From positions 5,812,501-5,876,500 of the forward strand of contig JAFMOC010000002.1 of the NCBI GenBank assembly GCA_019802505.1: a stretch of DNA of 64,000 nt. Reading direction: 5' to 3'. Position 1 is the stretch's first letter; each line of letters starts with the position of its first letter. This document shows positions 54,601-59,077 of this stretch, piece after piece. The position numbers and the translations under genes were made by a program. The notes beneath the pieces are model-generated. The model was not told where the DNA came from, ran no database searches, and was given only the letters and a program-made list of their open reading frames with translations. This stretch comes from Corydoras sp. C115. Its lineage: Eukaryota; Chordata; Actinopteri; Siluriformes; Callichthyidae.

Positions 54601-55780
54601 TCAATGTGTTGTATGTATGATGTGCACATTCCATTAGGTATTTTATATTACTTTTATTGTGTATATGCATTTTGTCATTTTCTGTATGATATGGTTTGGT
54701 CCGGCATGTCCACATTATGTAATTAATGTTACACATTTTATTCTGTAACATAACATGCAGAAGGAAATTTATGAGCCTAGTCCAAACCCATATGCTTATA
54801 TAGGTGTCATTATGAAGCATAGGCACACCTTAATCCCCCACAGCTGTCAACACCTGGGTAATTTAAACATACCAGATGTTTAAACACACACACAATTACC
54901 CAACATGTAATCACATCATTTACATGTAAACACATGTAAATATACAGTATATGTAAAAAATACATGTAAAAGTGCACAGGTCCTCTAGTAATGAAGGTAA
55001 TCAGGAAATTCTGGTCTGTGTTCCCAGTTAATAGGATTGAAAACTGTACAGAGGATGGGATAGAAAGAAAAAAAAGAAATAATCAGGTCAGAGATTATTT
55101 ACCCTCCACTTTATTACAAACAGCAAAAGAAAACTAATACATTTATACCTTCACTTTTCACAAACAGAAGGTTTGTGTGCCTATGGGACGTTCCATAAAG
55201 AACCTAAAACCTTTCTTTTCTGCATCTTCTATTTAAAATGAAATGTGTAAAATCATGAACTTCAATTTTAAATCAGCCTTTTCAAAATGTTTTGGACGAG
55301 CTCTAATCTAAAAACTTTACATCTAATGCATTACTGCAAGTGTCTAATTCTATGAGTTTTTTTCAGTGTCTTTTTTAACATCGGGATCGTATTTGTTATT
55401 AAAAAGAACAAATGGCATTTTAAAACTATATGGTTTATTTGTACTGTACAGTATATGTTAATGACCGGACAGAGTCAATGGCTATTTCTAATGGCAAATG
55501 ATTAATAAAAAAAATTCAACAACAAAAAGATTGTTACACAGACCCCCCAGCCTGTATTTTTGGGCACATGTTCAACACCCTGTCCCAACTTGCTACATTA
55601 ACATGAGTGATAGAATGTTTTTCTATCCACCTCTGTCCATAGCTGAGACTGTAATTTATGTAACGGTAATGTCAATCAGTTGCTTGTGTCTAAATTAAGC
55701 TTTAGGTAGCTTAACGATTTAGCACTTTGCTATTTTCTACATTTTTGTTATCACATACTGTTAATGTTGGCTTTTATTGA

Positions 55781-55845
<65 letters not shown>

Positions 55846-56647
55846 ATATATATATAGTGGAATGCAGCTGACAATGTGTCAAGTTAAAAAAAAAATACAT
55901 GTTTGTCCACAAAAAAAACAGACAAAATTAAATATTTGGTATTAACGGTTTACAAGATTTCATTCATTCTGTCACTTCATATAGCTTGTCCACCATATCA
56001 TTAATTGAATAGATGAAATATATTTTAGTGTAGTTCTTCTTTTTTTGTAAACTGCAATAAAAAAAATATTAAGCCCTTAACATTTTTAAATCAGGACAGA
56101 CAAACCAACAAAGCAGAGACCCCCCCCCCACCCAAAAAATAAATTAATTAATTAGCACCCCCCCACCCAAAAAATGATTAATAACCCTTAATAACCCACC
56201 TTTAAAACAAAGTAATTTGACATACTTGTACATACTCAGGTGTCACTTGCTGAACTCAAAAAAGTTTTGCATCATTAAATATATTAGCGCTTGATATATA
56301 TTATGTTGCCTTTTAACTCTTTTATTACCAAATGATTTTGTTTACCAAAAAATTAGTGAACCGGCAAGTCAAATCTTTCCACATGAAACAAACATAATGT
56401 CTTTATCAGATGTCTCTAAATAAAATACCTTTTCACTTAAATAAAACATTTTCACTTAGAAACACACAGTTGACCCAAAACTGTGTTTTAATAAATTTGT
56501 CAAAAACAATCACATACGATTTAACTTCATAATTGAGAGACCTGATGAGAGAGGATAAAAAATAAAAAATAAAAATTACCTGAAAAATCTGCTTGAGAGA
56601 AAACAGGGCTCTTCTTAGCTCCCGTCCAGCTGAATTGTAGAGTTTCT
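1..56647 (-). CDS. fhod3: fhod3 gene, partial (18 internal exons; both ends outside the window)
   Basis: Overall span of a diaphanous-related formin of the FHOD subfamily, read right to left. The 18 exons listed separately all have GT donors and AG acceptors and splice into one open frame of 3581 nt. Family knowledge: FHOD3 binds actin filaments through FH2, uses a polyproline FH1 for profilin, is autoinhibited by DID-DAD contact, and is needed for sarcomere organisation in heart and skeletal muscle. FHOD3 is preferred over FHOD1 because of [11 protein letters not shown] at the FH2 start, [12 protein letters not shown], the RRRSRRHS basic motif and the block ending EREERIRF. Missing here are the N-terminal GTPase-binding-like domain and start codon (right of 64000) and most of FH2, the DAD and the stop (left of 1). 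I cannot tell fhod3a from fhod3b. Confidence 0.95.
1336..1402. repeat. (TA)n microsatellite
   Basis: About 67 nt of alternating T and A, continued as degenerate TA sequence at 1869-1905 on the other side of the LTR. The LTR evidently inserted into the repeat. Confidence 0.95.
1403..1868 (+). mobile_element. Solo LTR of a retrotransposon
   Basis: 466 nt with canonical TGT...ACA ends (TGTCACAGG at the left, CTGGTAACA at the right). The flanks are ATATA at 1398-1402 and 1869-1873, consistent with a 5-bp target duplication, although TA-repeat context weakens this. Base composition is much richer in GC than its surroundings, mainly in the last third. A TATA-like TTTATATACCC near 1556 and an ATTAAA near 1624 give plus orientation. 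No internal region, primer-binding site or polyprotein follows, so it is a solo LTR. Gypsy versus ERV class cannot be decided. A relative lies at 48121-48268. Confidence 0.78.
2272..2430 (-). CDS. fhod3: fhod3 exon W17 (FH2 domain)
   Basis: 159 nt, exactly 53 codons, phase 0 to 0. Acceptor gtttcttttag, donor TTGAG|gtaaga. Reads [20 protein letters not shown], then [20 protein letters not shown] and [13 protein letters not shown]. Near-identical to FHOD3. The [11 protein letters not shown] segment is the FH2 core motif shared by formins and contributes to actin contact. Confidence 0.97.
2431..4022 (-). other. fhod3 intron W16-W17
   Basis: 1592-nt intron. Apart from a dispersed repeat at about 2870-3085 I see no gene, RNA or conserved-looking block. 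Confidence 0.85.
2870..3085 (+). repeat. Dispersed fish repeat, degenerate copy
   Basis: Contains the recurring block GTAGAACTACAAAGTGC and a following TAGTGGAATTGATAAAATG block. The same arrangement recurs, diverged, at about 20400-20460. Resembles a common fish non-autonomous DNA transposon family; class uncertain. Confidence 0.45.
4023..4906 (-). CDS. fhod3: fhod3 exon W16 (coiled-coil, FH1, start of FH2)
   Basis: 884 nt, phase 1 in, phase 0 out. Acceptor tgtcacctag, donor CAAAG|gtgaac. Order of parts: [38 protein letters not shown], a FHOD3 hallmark; a charged segment with [44 protein letters not shown]; then FH1 with proline runs of seven, five and five ([31 protein letters not shown]), the profilin-binding site. 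FH2 begins at [18 protein letters not shown] and continues [20 protein letters not shown], ending ELPVAK. The exon covers the FH1-FH2 core start. Shadow frames exist on both strands. Confidence 0.97.
4907..5842 (-). other. fhod3 intron W15-W16
   Basis: 936-nt intron with a Tc1-like remnant (5283-5420), an A14 run near 5780 and sixteen T at 5825-5840, immediately next to the W15 donor. Confidence 0.85.
5283..5420 (+). mobile_element. Tc1-like transposon remnant
   Basis: Reads like the C-terminal part of a Tc1-family transposase gene in fish repeats: a TGGCCCACACAGAGTC block, then ACACCTTAGAGGTGAACT and GACTGTAAGCCAGGATCTC. The same series appears at 31150-31350, 49085-49305 and 62600-62790. 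Frames are broken; no terminal repeats are visible at this copy. Confidence 0.55.
5843..6349 (-). CDS. fhod3: fhod3 exon W15 (acidic region)
   Basis: 507 nt, phase 1 in and out. Acceptor aaatgttcag, donor TCAG|gt followed by sixteen A. Very acidic: [16 protein letters not shown] and similar, then the diagnostic [20 protein letters not shown] and [19 protein letters not shown]. The last parts match FHOD3 [20 protein letters not shown] and [13 protein letters not shown]. The opposite strand has a long Ser/Phe-rich open frame, a codon-bias shadow of the Glu/Lys content. A CA repeat lies about 20 nt upstream of the acceptor. Confidence 0.95.
7705..8064 (+). mobile_element. tRNA-derived SINE, full length
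   Basis: Head GGCGGCACGGTGGCTAAGTG with an A-box-like TGGCTAAGTGG and a B-box-like GGTTCGAATCC, a conserved body (GTGTCTGCGTGGGTTTCCTC, CCCACAGTCCAAAAACATGG, CACCCTGTCCTGGGTGTATC) and an ATGAATGAATGAAT tail. It is flanked by a perfect 14-bp target duplication, TAATAATATCTATA, at 7691-7704 and 8064-8077. This is the reference copy for the other SINEs in the window. Similar in style to the Mermaid/Merman type fish SINEs; exact family not checked. Confidence 0.93.
8486..8600 (-). repeat. L2-type LINE/SINE 3' tail fragment
   Basis: Degenerate reverse complement of the fish L2 tail motif (AAGTCGCTTTGGATAAAAGC type): TATAGCTGACACTTTTATTT then CCAAGACTTACAAAAAGAAC. The same tail is cleaner at 26690-26785 and 63730-63765. 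Confidence 0.55.
9046..9230 (-). CDS. fhod3: fhod3 exon W14 (Ser/Thr-rich linker)
   Basis: 185 nt, phase 2 in, phase 1 out. Acceptor ttggtttaag, donor ACATG|gtaagt. In frame: [20 protein letters not shown], then [19 protein letters not shown] and [17 protein letters not shown]. Equivalent to FHOD3 YKYLEQLAAEEHEKELRSRS followed by SRGRADLSLDL. The [13 protein letters not shown] core is the recognisable part. Confidence 0.92.
9231..9680 (-). other. fhod3 intron W13-W14
   Basis: 450-nt intron without recognisable elements. The small open frames here are not supported as genes. Confidence 0.85.
9681..9728 (-). CDS. fhod3: fhod3 exon W13 (48-nt cassette)
   Basis: 48 nt, phase 2 to 2. Acceptor ttgtgtttcag, donor GGAAG|gtacat. 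In frame: [15 protein letters not shown], with an Asn codon split at its start and an Arg at its end. Matches the FHOD3 cassette SRDYLDKREEQRQAREER, which some mammalian isoforms include and others skip. It extends the charged helix of W12. Confidence 0.9.
9729..10751 (-). other. fhod3 intron W12-W13
   Basis: 1023-nt intron. Most of its middle is an old SINE copy (10077-10312). Nothing else recognised. Confidence 0.85.
10077..10312 (+). mobile_element. Old degenerate copy of the tRNA-derived SINE
   Basis: Shares CCCACAGTCTAAAAACAC, GTGTGTGCCCAGTGATA, TGGTGTATCTGCCAAGCAC and CCCTGGATGGGTATGGGGAA with the reference copy at 7705-8064, but part of the head is lost and many substitutions are present. 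Clearly older than the other copies. Confidence 0.8.
10752..10886 (-). CDS. fhod3: fhod3 exon W12 (charged helix)
   Basis: 135 nt, phase 2 to 2. Acceptor gcgttgcag, donor TTTAA|gtatgt. Reads [20 protein letters not shown], then [19 protein letters not shown] and ERIRF. Almost identical to FHOD3 [20 protein letters not shown] and the following Arg/Glu-rich predicted single alpha-helix or coiled-coil. Confidence 0.95.
10887..11973 (-). other. fhod3 intron W11-W12
   Basis: 1087-nt AT-rich intron. I see no RNA gene, repeat family or other coding sequence. Confidence 0.8.
11974..12093 (-). CDS. fhod3: fhod3 exon W11, Ser-rich linker
   Basis: 120 nt, phase 2 to 2. Donor GACAG|gtaacc. It has a tandem acceptor, ttagcag|G, so splicing three bases earlier (exon to 12096) would add one residue. 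In frame: [20 protein letters not shown], then [19 protein letters not shown]. Corresponds in position to the FHOD3 linker segment containing SSRPSSGSSVPTTPTSS. Confidence 0.85.
12094..13293 (-). other. fhod3 intron W10-W11
   Basis: 1200-nt intron with a possible diverged dispersed repeat at about 12700-12960 (GCAGTGACACTGGTGG block, as in fish MITE-like repeats) and a poly-A tract near 13215-13235. Confidence 0.7.
13294..13365 (-). CDS. fhod3: fhod3 exon W10, small cassette
   Basis: 72 nt, phase 2 to 2. Acceptor ctctgcatag, donor GGAAG|gtaaga. In frame: [19 protein letters not shown] then SWVG. Ser/Thr/Tyr-rich and low in conservation. Assigned from splice sites, phase and position. The other two frames would break the reading frame across the junctions. 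Confidence 0.78.
13366..14219 (-). other. fhod3 intron W9-W10
   Basis: 854-nt AT-rich intron with no recognisable element beyond short TACTG repeats near 14170-14180. Confidence 0.8.
14220..14621 (-). CDS. fhod3: fhod3 exon W9, long Ser-rich cassette
   Basis: 402 nt, phase 2 to 2. Acceptor atcttatag, donor ACCAG|gtagag. Open throughout in the fhod3 frame. It begins [14 protein letters not shown], includes [18 protein letters not shown], and has a Ser-rich second half ([20 protein letters not shown]) ending [10 protein letters not shown]. It lies where mammalian FHOD3 carries alternatively included cardiac exons, but I cannot confirm homology by eye. A 117-codon open frame on the opposite strand is a shadow. 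Confidence 0.8.
14793..14870 (-). CDS. fhod3: fhod3 exon W8, poly-Glu cassette
   Basis: 78 nt, phase 2 to 2. Acceptor ttcactacag, donor CCAG|gtactc. In the fhod3 frame it reads V, nine Glu (eight GAG then GAA), DEEP, then [11 protein letters not shown]. The plus strand shows nine TCC units. Support: good splice sites, correct phase on both sides and an open frame. I recall no matching segment in mammalian FHOD3, so it may be a skipped cassette. Joining W7 directly to W9 also keeps the frame. The acidic run resembles casein kinase 2-type acidic patches but is not the known FH2-proximal T(D/E)5XE insert of muscle FHOD3. Confidence 0.7.
14841..14867. repeat. (TCC)9 trinucleotide repeat, coding in W8
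   Basis: Nine TCC units on the plus strand. On the minus strand, in the fhod3 frame, they give consecutive GAG codons. Length changes would be in-frame and alter the Glu run. Confidence 0.9.
14871..19677 (-). other. fhod3 intron W7-W8
   Basis: 4807-nt intron. Visible elements are a long T run near 17556-17580 and a MITE at 19255-19542. The segment 19020-19190 is somewhat richer in GC and not identified. Otherwise plain AT-rich sequence. Confidence 0.8.
19255..19542. mobile_element. Tc1/mariner-type MITE
   Basis: Inverted ends: GACAAAACTAGATTGGGACAC at the left corresponds to the reverse complement of GTGTCCCAATGCTTCTGTC at the right, with one indel and few mismatches, and TA lies just outside each end. 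About 290 nt with no transposase frame. The end sequence resembles the TGGACAAAAGTATTGGGACAC termini of fish Tc1-like non-autonomous elements. Confidence 0.65.
19678..19919 (-). CDS. fhod3: fhod3 exon W7 (basic phospho-linker)
   Basis: 242 nt. The acceptor is tgtcactcag and the donor is GAAAG|gtgaga. Starts in phase 0 with [15 protein letters not shown], where mammalian FHOD3 has [10 protein letters not shown]. It then carries [10 protein letters not shown] and the doubly basic [16 protein letters not shown], and ends VEDVTE plus two bases (phase 2). The Arg-rich Ser clusters are typical basophilic kinase sites in formin linkers; this is inference. The following exons all begin with the third base of the split codon. 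Confidence 0.94.
19920..20945 (-). other. fhod3 intron W6-W7
   Basis: 1026-nt intron, of which 20090-20483 is a transposon remnant. The rest is AT-rich without features. Confidence 0.85.
20090..20483. mobile_element. Non-autonomous DNA transposon with inverted ends
   Basis: The left end AGTACCAGTCAAAAGTTT matches the reverse complement of the right end AAACTTTTAAATAGTACT at 15 of 18 positions. The left end is the well-known fish and amphibian Tc1-like terminus (CAGTCAAAAGTTTGGACACA). The interior shares a block with 2870-3085 (ACAAAGTCCCTC ... AAATGATTACGTGGAC). Confidence 0.65.
20946..21089 (-). CDS. fhod3: fhod3 exon W6 (end of DID)
   Basis: 144 nt, exactly 48 codons, phase 0 to 0. The acceptor is ctctttttcag and the donor is ATGAG|gtaggc. 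Reads [20 protein letters not shown], then [20 protein letters not shown] and LEQFNIYE. Matches the end of the FHOD3 FH3/DID domain, including the GTDLDL-EQ-NIYE motif. Confidence 0.96.
21167..21261 (-). CDS. fhod3: fhod3 exon W5 (DID/FH3 region)
   Basis: 95 nt. The acceptor is ctgtccacag and the donor is CAAG|gtaaag. After the split Gly codon it reads [18 protein letters not shown], then [13 protein letters not shown], ending in phase 0. Matches FHOD3 [20 protein letters not shown]. The intron to W6 is only 77 nt (21090-21166). Confidence 0.96.
21423..21655 (-). mobile_element. tRNA-derived SINE, 5'-truncated
   Basis: Minus-strand copy: tail CATCCATTCATCCATTATCT at the left, then CTTCCGCTTTATCCTC, GACAGGGCACCATTCTATCG and GGGGCAATTTGGTGAATTC. 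It stops before the tRNA-like head. Confidence 0.85.
21706..21815 (-). repeat. L2-type 3' tail fragment
   Basis: ATTTAGCAGACTCTTTTAC and the following AATTTACAAATGAAAGAACA correspond to the reverse complement of the L2 tail. The adjoining ACAGCACAAGTCAGTAGTTA is shared with 26740-26765. Confidence 0.6.
22026..22137 (-). CDS. fhod3: fhod3 exon W4 (DID/FH3 region)
   Basis: 112 nt. The acceptor is tgtgtgtag, inside a CA/TG-rich tract with a poor polypyrimidine run, and the donor is CAAG|gtaaaa. Starts in phase 0 with [18 protein letters not shown], then [19 protein letters not shown], ending phase 1. This is one of the most conserved FHOD helices. The CA-repeat tract directly upstream of the acceptor is unusual and length-polymorphic in type. 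Confidence 0.96.
22680..23105. repeat. Purine-rich (GAAA/GAGA/GACA) tract
   Basis: About 430 nt in which the plus strand is strongly biased to A and G, with runs such as AAAGAAAGAAAGCGAAAGAA and GAGAGAGAGAGAGACAGAGA. Three overlapping minus-strand open frames rich in Leu, Ser and Phe are products of this composition. Confidence 0.85.
23595..23938 (+). mobile_element. tRNA-derived SINE, nested
   Basis: Full-length plus copy with head GCACGGTGGCTTAGTGGTTA and tail GATAATGGATTGATGGAT. A target duplication AAATACGGA (23586-23594) / AAATATGGA (23939-23947) places it inside the older repeat at about 23395-24770. Confidence 0.9.
24053..24608 (-). mobile_element. Dimeric SINE, copy 1, with target duplication
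   Basis: Two SINE monomers in the same minus orientation, joined by a linker of about 42 nt (24396-24437). Read in element direction, the first monomer (about 24438-24608) has lost its middle: the head runs straight from CTTAGTGGTGAG into GTGTGCCCAGG. The second (24053-24395) is full length. A perfect 12-bp duplication, CCTCCCAAGGTT, at 24041-24052 and 24609-24620 flanks the whole dimer, not each monomer, which shows a single insertion. The inserted site is in the older repeat. Confidence 0.88.
25225..25330 (-). repeat. Tail fragment of the 23395-24770 repeat family
   Basis: Reverse complement reads TTTCTACAA... to TTGTATAAATAAACTAATC with the GCTGCTTTGAGAAAATTC block. Parallel in layout to CACTATTGTAGAAGGCGC and TCTATAAATAAATTAC at 24719-24750. 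Confidence 0.5.
26135..26229 (-). CDS. fhod3: fhod3 exon W3 (DID/FH3 region)
   Basis: 95 nt. The acceptor is ctcattcccag and the donor is CAAAG|gtatgg. Two bases complete Ala with the G ending W2, giving [14 protein letters not shown], then [18 protein letters not shown], ending in phase 0. Matches FHOD3 [20 protein letters not shown]. It is isolated between a 26.3 kb and a 4.0 kb intron. Confidence 0.96.
26690..26785 (-). repeat. L2-type 3' tail fragment
   Basis: CATTTAGCAGACACATTTAT then CCAAAGCGACTTACAAATGA is a clear reverse complement of the L2 tail found in fish V-SINEs and L2 LINEs. Confidence 0.7.
26875..26888 (-). promoter_or_regulatory. CTCF-type motif
   Basis: The minus strand reads CCAGTAGAGGGCGG, which fits the CTCF core CCASNAGRGGGCRS at every position. 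It sits in a locally GC-rich patch (26874-26940) in the large intron. A sequence match only; occupancy is unknown. Confidence 0.5.
29162..29441 (-). mobile_element. tRNA-derived SINE
   Basis: Minus copy, GGAT-type tail at the left and head at the right, with an internal loss near 29220-29245. Target duplication TGTCAAAAAT at 29152-29161 and 29442-29451. Confidence 0.9.
31150..31350 (+). mobile_element. Tc1-like transposon remnant
   Basis: Block series ACACCTTGGGGAACAAATTG, GTAAGCCAGGTCTTCT and ATGGCCACAAATTCCCACAG as in other fish Tc1-like 3' parts. Frames broken. Confidence 0.55.
31603..31627. repeat. (GA)n microsatellite
   Basis: Short GA run inside a purine-rich patch, 31570-31660. Confidence 0.9.
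31957..32001. repeat. (CA)n microsatellite
   Basis: About 44 nt of pure CA dinucleotides. His/Thr and Cys/Val open frames over it are artefacts. Confidence 0.95.
32500..32725. repeat. Dispersed fish repeat, degenerate copy
   Basis: Blocks CAGTGCTGCTGGACTGAGAA, TTGTCCAATGATCTGC and GGGTCCAGTTAGCACTGAT resemble the interior of common fish MITE-like repeats related to those at 2870-3085 and 20220-20460. Class uncertain. Confidence 0.4.
32751..33106 (-). mobile_element. tRNA-derived SINE, full length
   Basis: Minus copy with complete head (CTAACCACTAAGCCACCGTG) and ATTC tail. Target duplication CTGGAACAATCA at 32739-32750 and 33107-33118. It carries a run of 20 G at 32793-32812 where other copies have a short G run. 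Confidence 0.93.
36812..37162 (+). mobile_element. tRNA-derived SINE, full length
   Basis: Plus copy with head GGGCGGCACGGTGGCTTAGT and (GGAT)n tail. Near-perfect target duplication GGTTATGGAGGC (36800-36811) / GGTTGTGGAGGC (37163-37174). Confidence 0.93.
40104..40378 (-). mobile_element. Ancient SINE relative
   Basis: Only the framework remains: TTTTGAACTGTGGTAGGAAA, ACATGGACACAAGCAGAACA and GGTCATCCCAGATCAGGAAT correspond to the body and head of the SINE in reverse orientation, with heavy divergence. Confidence 0.5.
43701..44346 (+). mobile_element. Dimeric SINE, copy 2
   Basis: Plus-oriented counterpart of 24053-24608. The first monomer is full length (43701-44055), the linker is at 44056-44098, and the second monomer (44099-44346) has an internal deletion joining CAGTCCAAAAACC to CTGTCCAGGGTG. 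First-monomer variants (TGAAGGAGTGTGCCCAGGG, ATTCTGTCATGGAAGGGC) and the linker are shared with copy 1. Possible degraded target duplication GTCATAATTTAT (43689-43700) / GTTATAATTTTAT (44347-44359). Confidence 0.85.
45513..45530. repeat. (GT)9 microsatellite
   Basis: Short pure GT run. Confidence 0.85.
46433..46769 (-). mobile_element. tRNA-derived SINE, full length
   Basis: Minus copy with ATTC tail and complete head. Perfect 13-bp target duplication TTATATCCAAACT at 46420-46432 and 46770-46782. Confidence 0.94.
47602..47631. repeat. (CT)n microsatellite
   Basis: About 30 nt of pure CT. Confidence 0.9.
48121..48268 (-). mobile_element. Partial LTR related to the solo LTR at 1403-1868
   Basis: Reverse complement begins TGTCATGAGCACCTGC at 48268 and shares TGTCCCTCGTT, TTGGGTGATT, TTTGTTCCCC, GTTGGTGTCCC and CACCAATTTTTATTAA in the same order as the solo LTR, though diverged. 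It ends just after the ATTAA block, so the GC-rich 3' third is missing. Confidence 0.75.
48270..48685 (+). mobile_element. SINE with scrambled head
   Basis: The body and (GAAT)n tail from about 48420 are normal. The head is rearranged: after TTAGCACGTTGGCCTCTCAG comes an insert sharing 16 nt (CACATGTTGCTGTTAA) with 48109-48124, then the B-box part, then a second partial copy of the head (TCTCAGCACTAGGGATTCCC) with another GGTTCGAATCC. Confidence 0.8.
49085..49305 (+). mobile_element. Tc1-like transposon remnant
   Basis: GGACTGTGAGCTAGGCCATC, TGTCCAACATCAGTGTCTGA and CCTCACAAATGCTTTTCTGG, ending with GGTGTCCTAAAACTTTTGTT, a typical Tc1-like terminus. Reads as the end of a transposase gene with frameshifts. 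Confidence 0.6.
50445..50467. repeat. (TA)n microsatellite
   Basis: Short pure TA run. Confidence 0.9.
50814..51095 (+). mobile_element. tRNA-derived SINE, 3'-truncated, with expanded CA stretch
   Basis: Head GGGCGGCACGGTAGCTTTGT and body present. It stops within CTGTCCTGGGTGTAT, and the internal GT-rich section is replaced by a long AC/GT inverted microsatellite (50989-51045). Confidence 0.85.
51330..51461 (+). mobile_element. tRNA-derived SINE, 5'-truncated
   Basis: Begins at TGCCCAGAGATAGATTGG and runs through the GGAT tail. Perfect 12-bp target duplication TAATAATGAATG at 51318-51329 and 51462-51473. Confidence 0.9.
51558..51608. repeat. (AAT)n microsatellite
   Basis: About 50 nt of AAT units. 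Poly-Asn and poly-Leu open frames across it are artefacts. Confidence 0.95.
52503..52608 (-). CDS. fhod3: fhod3 exon W2 (DID/FH3 region)
   Basis: 106 nt. The acceptor is preceded by cttccttttcag and the donor is AGAG|gtacta. It starts in phase 0 with [14 protein letters not shown], continues [18 protein letters not shown] and ends ILR plus one base (phase 1). Nearly identical to the FHOD3 armadillo-like repeat segment of the autoinhibitory DID. The downstream partner, W3, is 26.3 kb away. Confidence 0.96.
54068..54313 (-). CDS. Unassigned coding-like open frame (possible exon or retrocopy)
   Basis: 81 codons on the minus strand from ATG at 54313 to TGA at 54068. It is GC-richer than its surroundings, with G/C-rich third positions. 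Charged and unlike low-complexity shadows: [40 protein letters not shown], then [17 protein letters not shown] immediately precedes the ATG, so it is either an in-frame stop or a splice acceptor, though the tract upstream is not pyrimidine-rich. AATAAA lies about 5 nt after the stop on the same strand. I do not recognise the protein. It may be a 3'-terminal exon, a retrocopied C-terminus, or a fragment of a mobile element. Not part of the known fhod3 frame. Confidence 0.4.
   Translation of the reverse strand: MTPHTGSVRTGSRGGDSLLLHQSVGSESGFCVNSTKHLRLMHMRLEALEGREDKMYPKIPSWRSSLVEYKEVEADDDMGHI
55783..55855. repeat. (TA)n microsatellite
   Basis: About 70 nt of TA with one interruption. Confidence 0.95.
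56119..56190. repeat. C-rich imperfect tandem pair
   Basis: Two copies of a poly-C plus ACCCAAAAAAT unit, separated by ATTAATTAATTAGCA. Confidence 0.8.
56580..56647 (-). CDS. fhod3: fhod3 exon W1 (DID/FH3 region)
   Basis: 68 nt. The acceptor ends in cttacag and the donor is CAG|gtaatt. Two bases (AG) complete a Glu codon begun in an upstream exon, then 22 codons read [19 protein letters not shown] and end IFQ in phase 0. This matches the FHOD3 helix that begins [20 protein letters not shown]. The preceding exon (FHOD3 HSIILRTQLSVRVHACI) was looked for on the minus strand to 64000 and not found, so it probably lies outside the window. Confidence 0.93.
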
Positions 56648-57261
56648 CTGTAAGAGAAAAAGGATGTGGATTTTACAGTTGTTTCAAATTGCTGCACACA
56701 GTTCATGCACATTTCTAGCCCAATGTGTCCTTAACAATCTGCAAAACCTCATGTATTGCCAGGAATTTCAAACCCTGTCATGCTGACAGACTGTCAGTAT
56801 GCATGCTCAGATGACAGAATACCTTGGCTTGTATTGAAGCAGGGTTTAAATCAGTGGTCTGCAACAAAGGGGATACCAATGTGCCTGATCCTTAGTGGTT
56901 CTTACTTAAGTCTTTTATATTCTCTTTTTTGTAACCAATGAAGACTAAATGTTTGTTTACTAAACAAAAACCTCCAATAGTTTACCTTTCACTAGTGCTA
57001 GACAGTGGAATTTACCCACATTATTTCTAATTGTAGTTCTGCAGATTTCCAGAGTCAGTCAGGACTGAGAATTATGCGGCTTGTTCTTCCAACTGCCTAC
57101 ATTTCTGACTCAGCATTCTTAGCCTTAACACAACTGGCTGCAAGACATCACACTTTATTGCCTAATGATGTATCTCTCTTTTTCTTGGAATGAGTTCCAC
57201 GATAAATAAAGCTTAGGAATTTAATCCTGGTTTTCCATACCATTTTATATCATTGAAATAC

Positions 57262-57490
57262 ATTACACCCTATATTGCCAAAAGTATCATCAAATCAAGC
57301 TATAGAATTAGTCAGGATTAACACTGATGGTACAATAACATATTACGTAATATATTTCTGATTTAAAGGTGATATCAGAAAGAACATGTGCCACTGTGCA
57401 CAAAATGAAGTCCAGCAGGTCACAGATTAGATTGATGTGAAACTTCAGTGGCATGCACAAAGCCCTGAGCTCCACATCACCGAAACACTT
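57262..57490 (+). mobile_element. Tc1-like transposon remnant
   Basis: Starts with CCTATATTGCCAAAAGTAT, a typical terminus of fish Tc1-like repeats, and later has GCCACTGTGCACAAAATGAA and AGTGGCATGCACAAAGCCCT, the region encoding the transposase C-terminal catalytic part. Frames broken. Confidence 0.6.
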
Positions 57491-59062
57491 TTGTTTTCAA
57501 TTAATAAATTCAGATAAAAACTTATTTAACCTCAGCATTTTATTAAAATAATGATAATTTAATGAAAATTTTGGACAAGCAAAGCAAAAGCATGTGGTAA
57601 CATTTGAGGTCATTTGTTTTTCTATTATTTACCCTCAAAAGACATGATGGACAGACTATTCTTATTCCCACAGGGAGTGTCCTAAAGAACCCAGAAGCTT
57701 CACGTTGTAAAATGAAAGAACTACACTGTGCACAATAATGCTGCCCTCAATTCATTTTATTTCTAGTGGAATGTGGAATGCAGAAACTTCTTAAAAATGT
57801 ACCTTGCCTGTGCCATCCATCTATCAAGCTAAGAGTTAATAAGTACCCTTCTTTTTATCCTGCTATCTATATACATTATAGCATCACTTTGGAAATGGAG
57901 CTCTTTTTAGCCCATGTGAGATATCAGATGAACATAGATTTTACATACAACATACATTTTACAACATAGAAGAATTTAACAGGTACAATGTAAGACTTTT
58001 TTTATTTTTTAGAAAAGACTAAACTTTATTTACTCCCCATTAAATATGGCACCAGAGACTGAGAATTTTTTTAACAGGCCAAAACCAATTTTTGGCCTTG
58101 TTCTATATATAACTGTCCTGGCATGAGTTCTCTTAAGCACAAGTTTCTATTGTGATGAGAAGCACCATGCATCACTGCCAGGTATCATACTTTTTAACCA
58201 CAATGTTAGAACTTGCCTTAATTCATGTGTAAATCAAGTCTCTGTAGAGACAGAGTAAAAAACGTTTGGCGCAGCACCTGTAAGCCTCCCTGAGTCATGG
58301 GGAAAAATACTCCTTCATGCCAGATCTTACGCAAAAACATTTTTGAGCTCTTTTTCAGTTTATTAAGACAGGTTTGCTAACAGGACACATCATTAAAGCC
58401 ACAAATGTTTAATTTAGGCCATTTGATTTAAATAACAATGATCTTTTAAATATAAACAAGTCATATTGTTGAAAGTAAATAGACTCTTTTACAAGTCTTA
58501 TCAATTTAAGAAACACAGCATCCTCTCCTATGAAGGCAGTCTGTTCTGGAATAGTCCTGCACCCTCTGACCTGTGTGCATTAAAAGAGATAAAAAAAAAT
58601 AGTCACCCTCCACCTCTCCATCTCTTCAAACATAGGCCTAAGCAGATTTTTCTCTATAGCAAGCAGACCTGGCTCATCAGATGACTGAAAAGCGCAGCCA
58701 GCTGGATGCATGCCTTCCTCCATTCCCACAGTCTCAGTGCTTCTTGCTTTTAGGCCCCTGCTAAAATCTTCCTATGACTCTTTTTACTTCATTTTGCCCA
58801 TCTTGTAATTTTGGTTTAACTTTTTTTTAGGTCTGATGGTTAAGAATGTACGCACACTGCACAAAAAAGTGTGTACACTGAATGAAATAGGAAACAACTC
58901 ACGCAAATTAGCTTCGCTGACACTAGATATCTATGCTATAGCACTGTTTTGCTTTGTCAAGATTTTACCTTTTAAACAGCTCAAAAAGCATGTATAGAAT
59001 GCCACAGAAAGTCTTAACATTGCAAACTTAAGGTTTATAACTTGGGTTTATGCACTAGTCCA

Positions 59063-59077
59063 CCTCAAGGGGGCAGC
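59063..59077 (+). promoter_or_regulatory. Weak CTCF-like motif
   Basis: CCTCAAGGGGGCAGC fits the CTCF core with one mismatch in the variable left part. Confidence 0.25.

Larger units (their letters stand above)
52609..56579 (-). other. fhod3 intron W1-W2
   Basis: 3971-nt intron. It contains the unassigned coding-like block at 54068-54313, a long TA repeat (55783-55855) and a C-rich tandem pair (56119-56190). 52750-52960 is slightly GC-richer without a recognised feature. Confidence 0.85.
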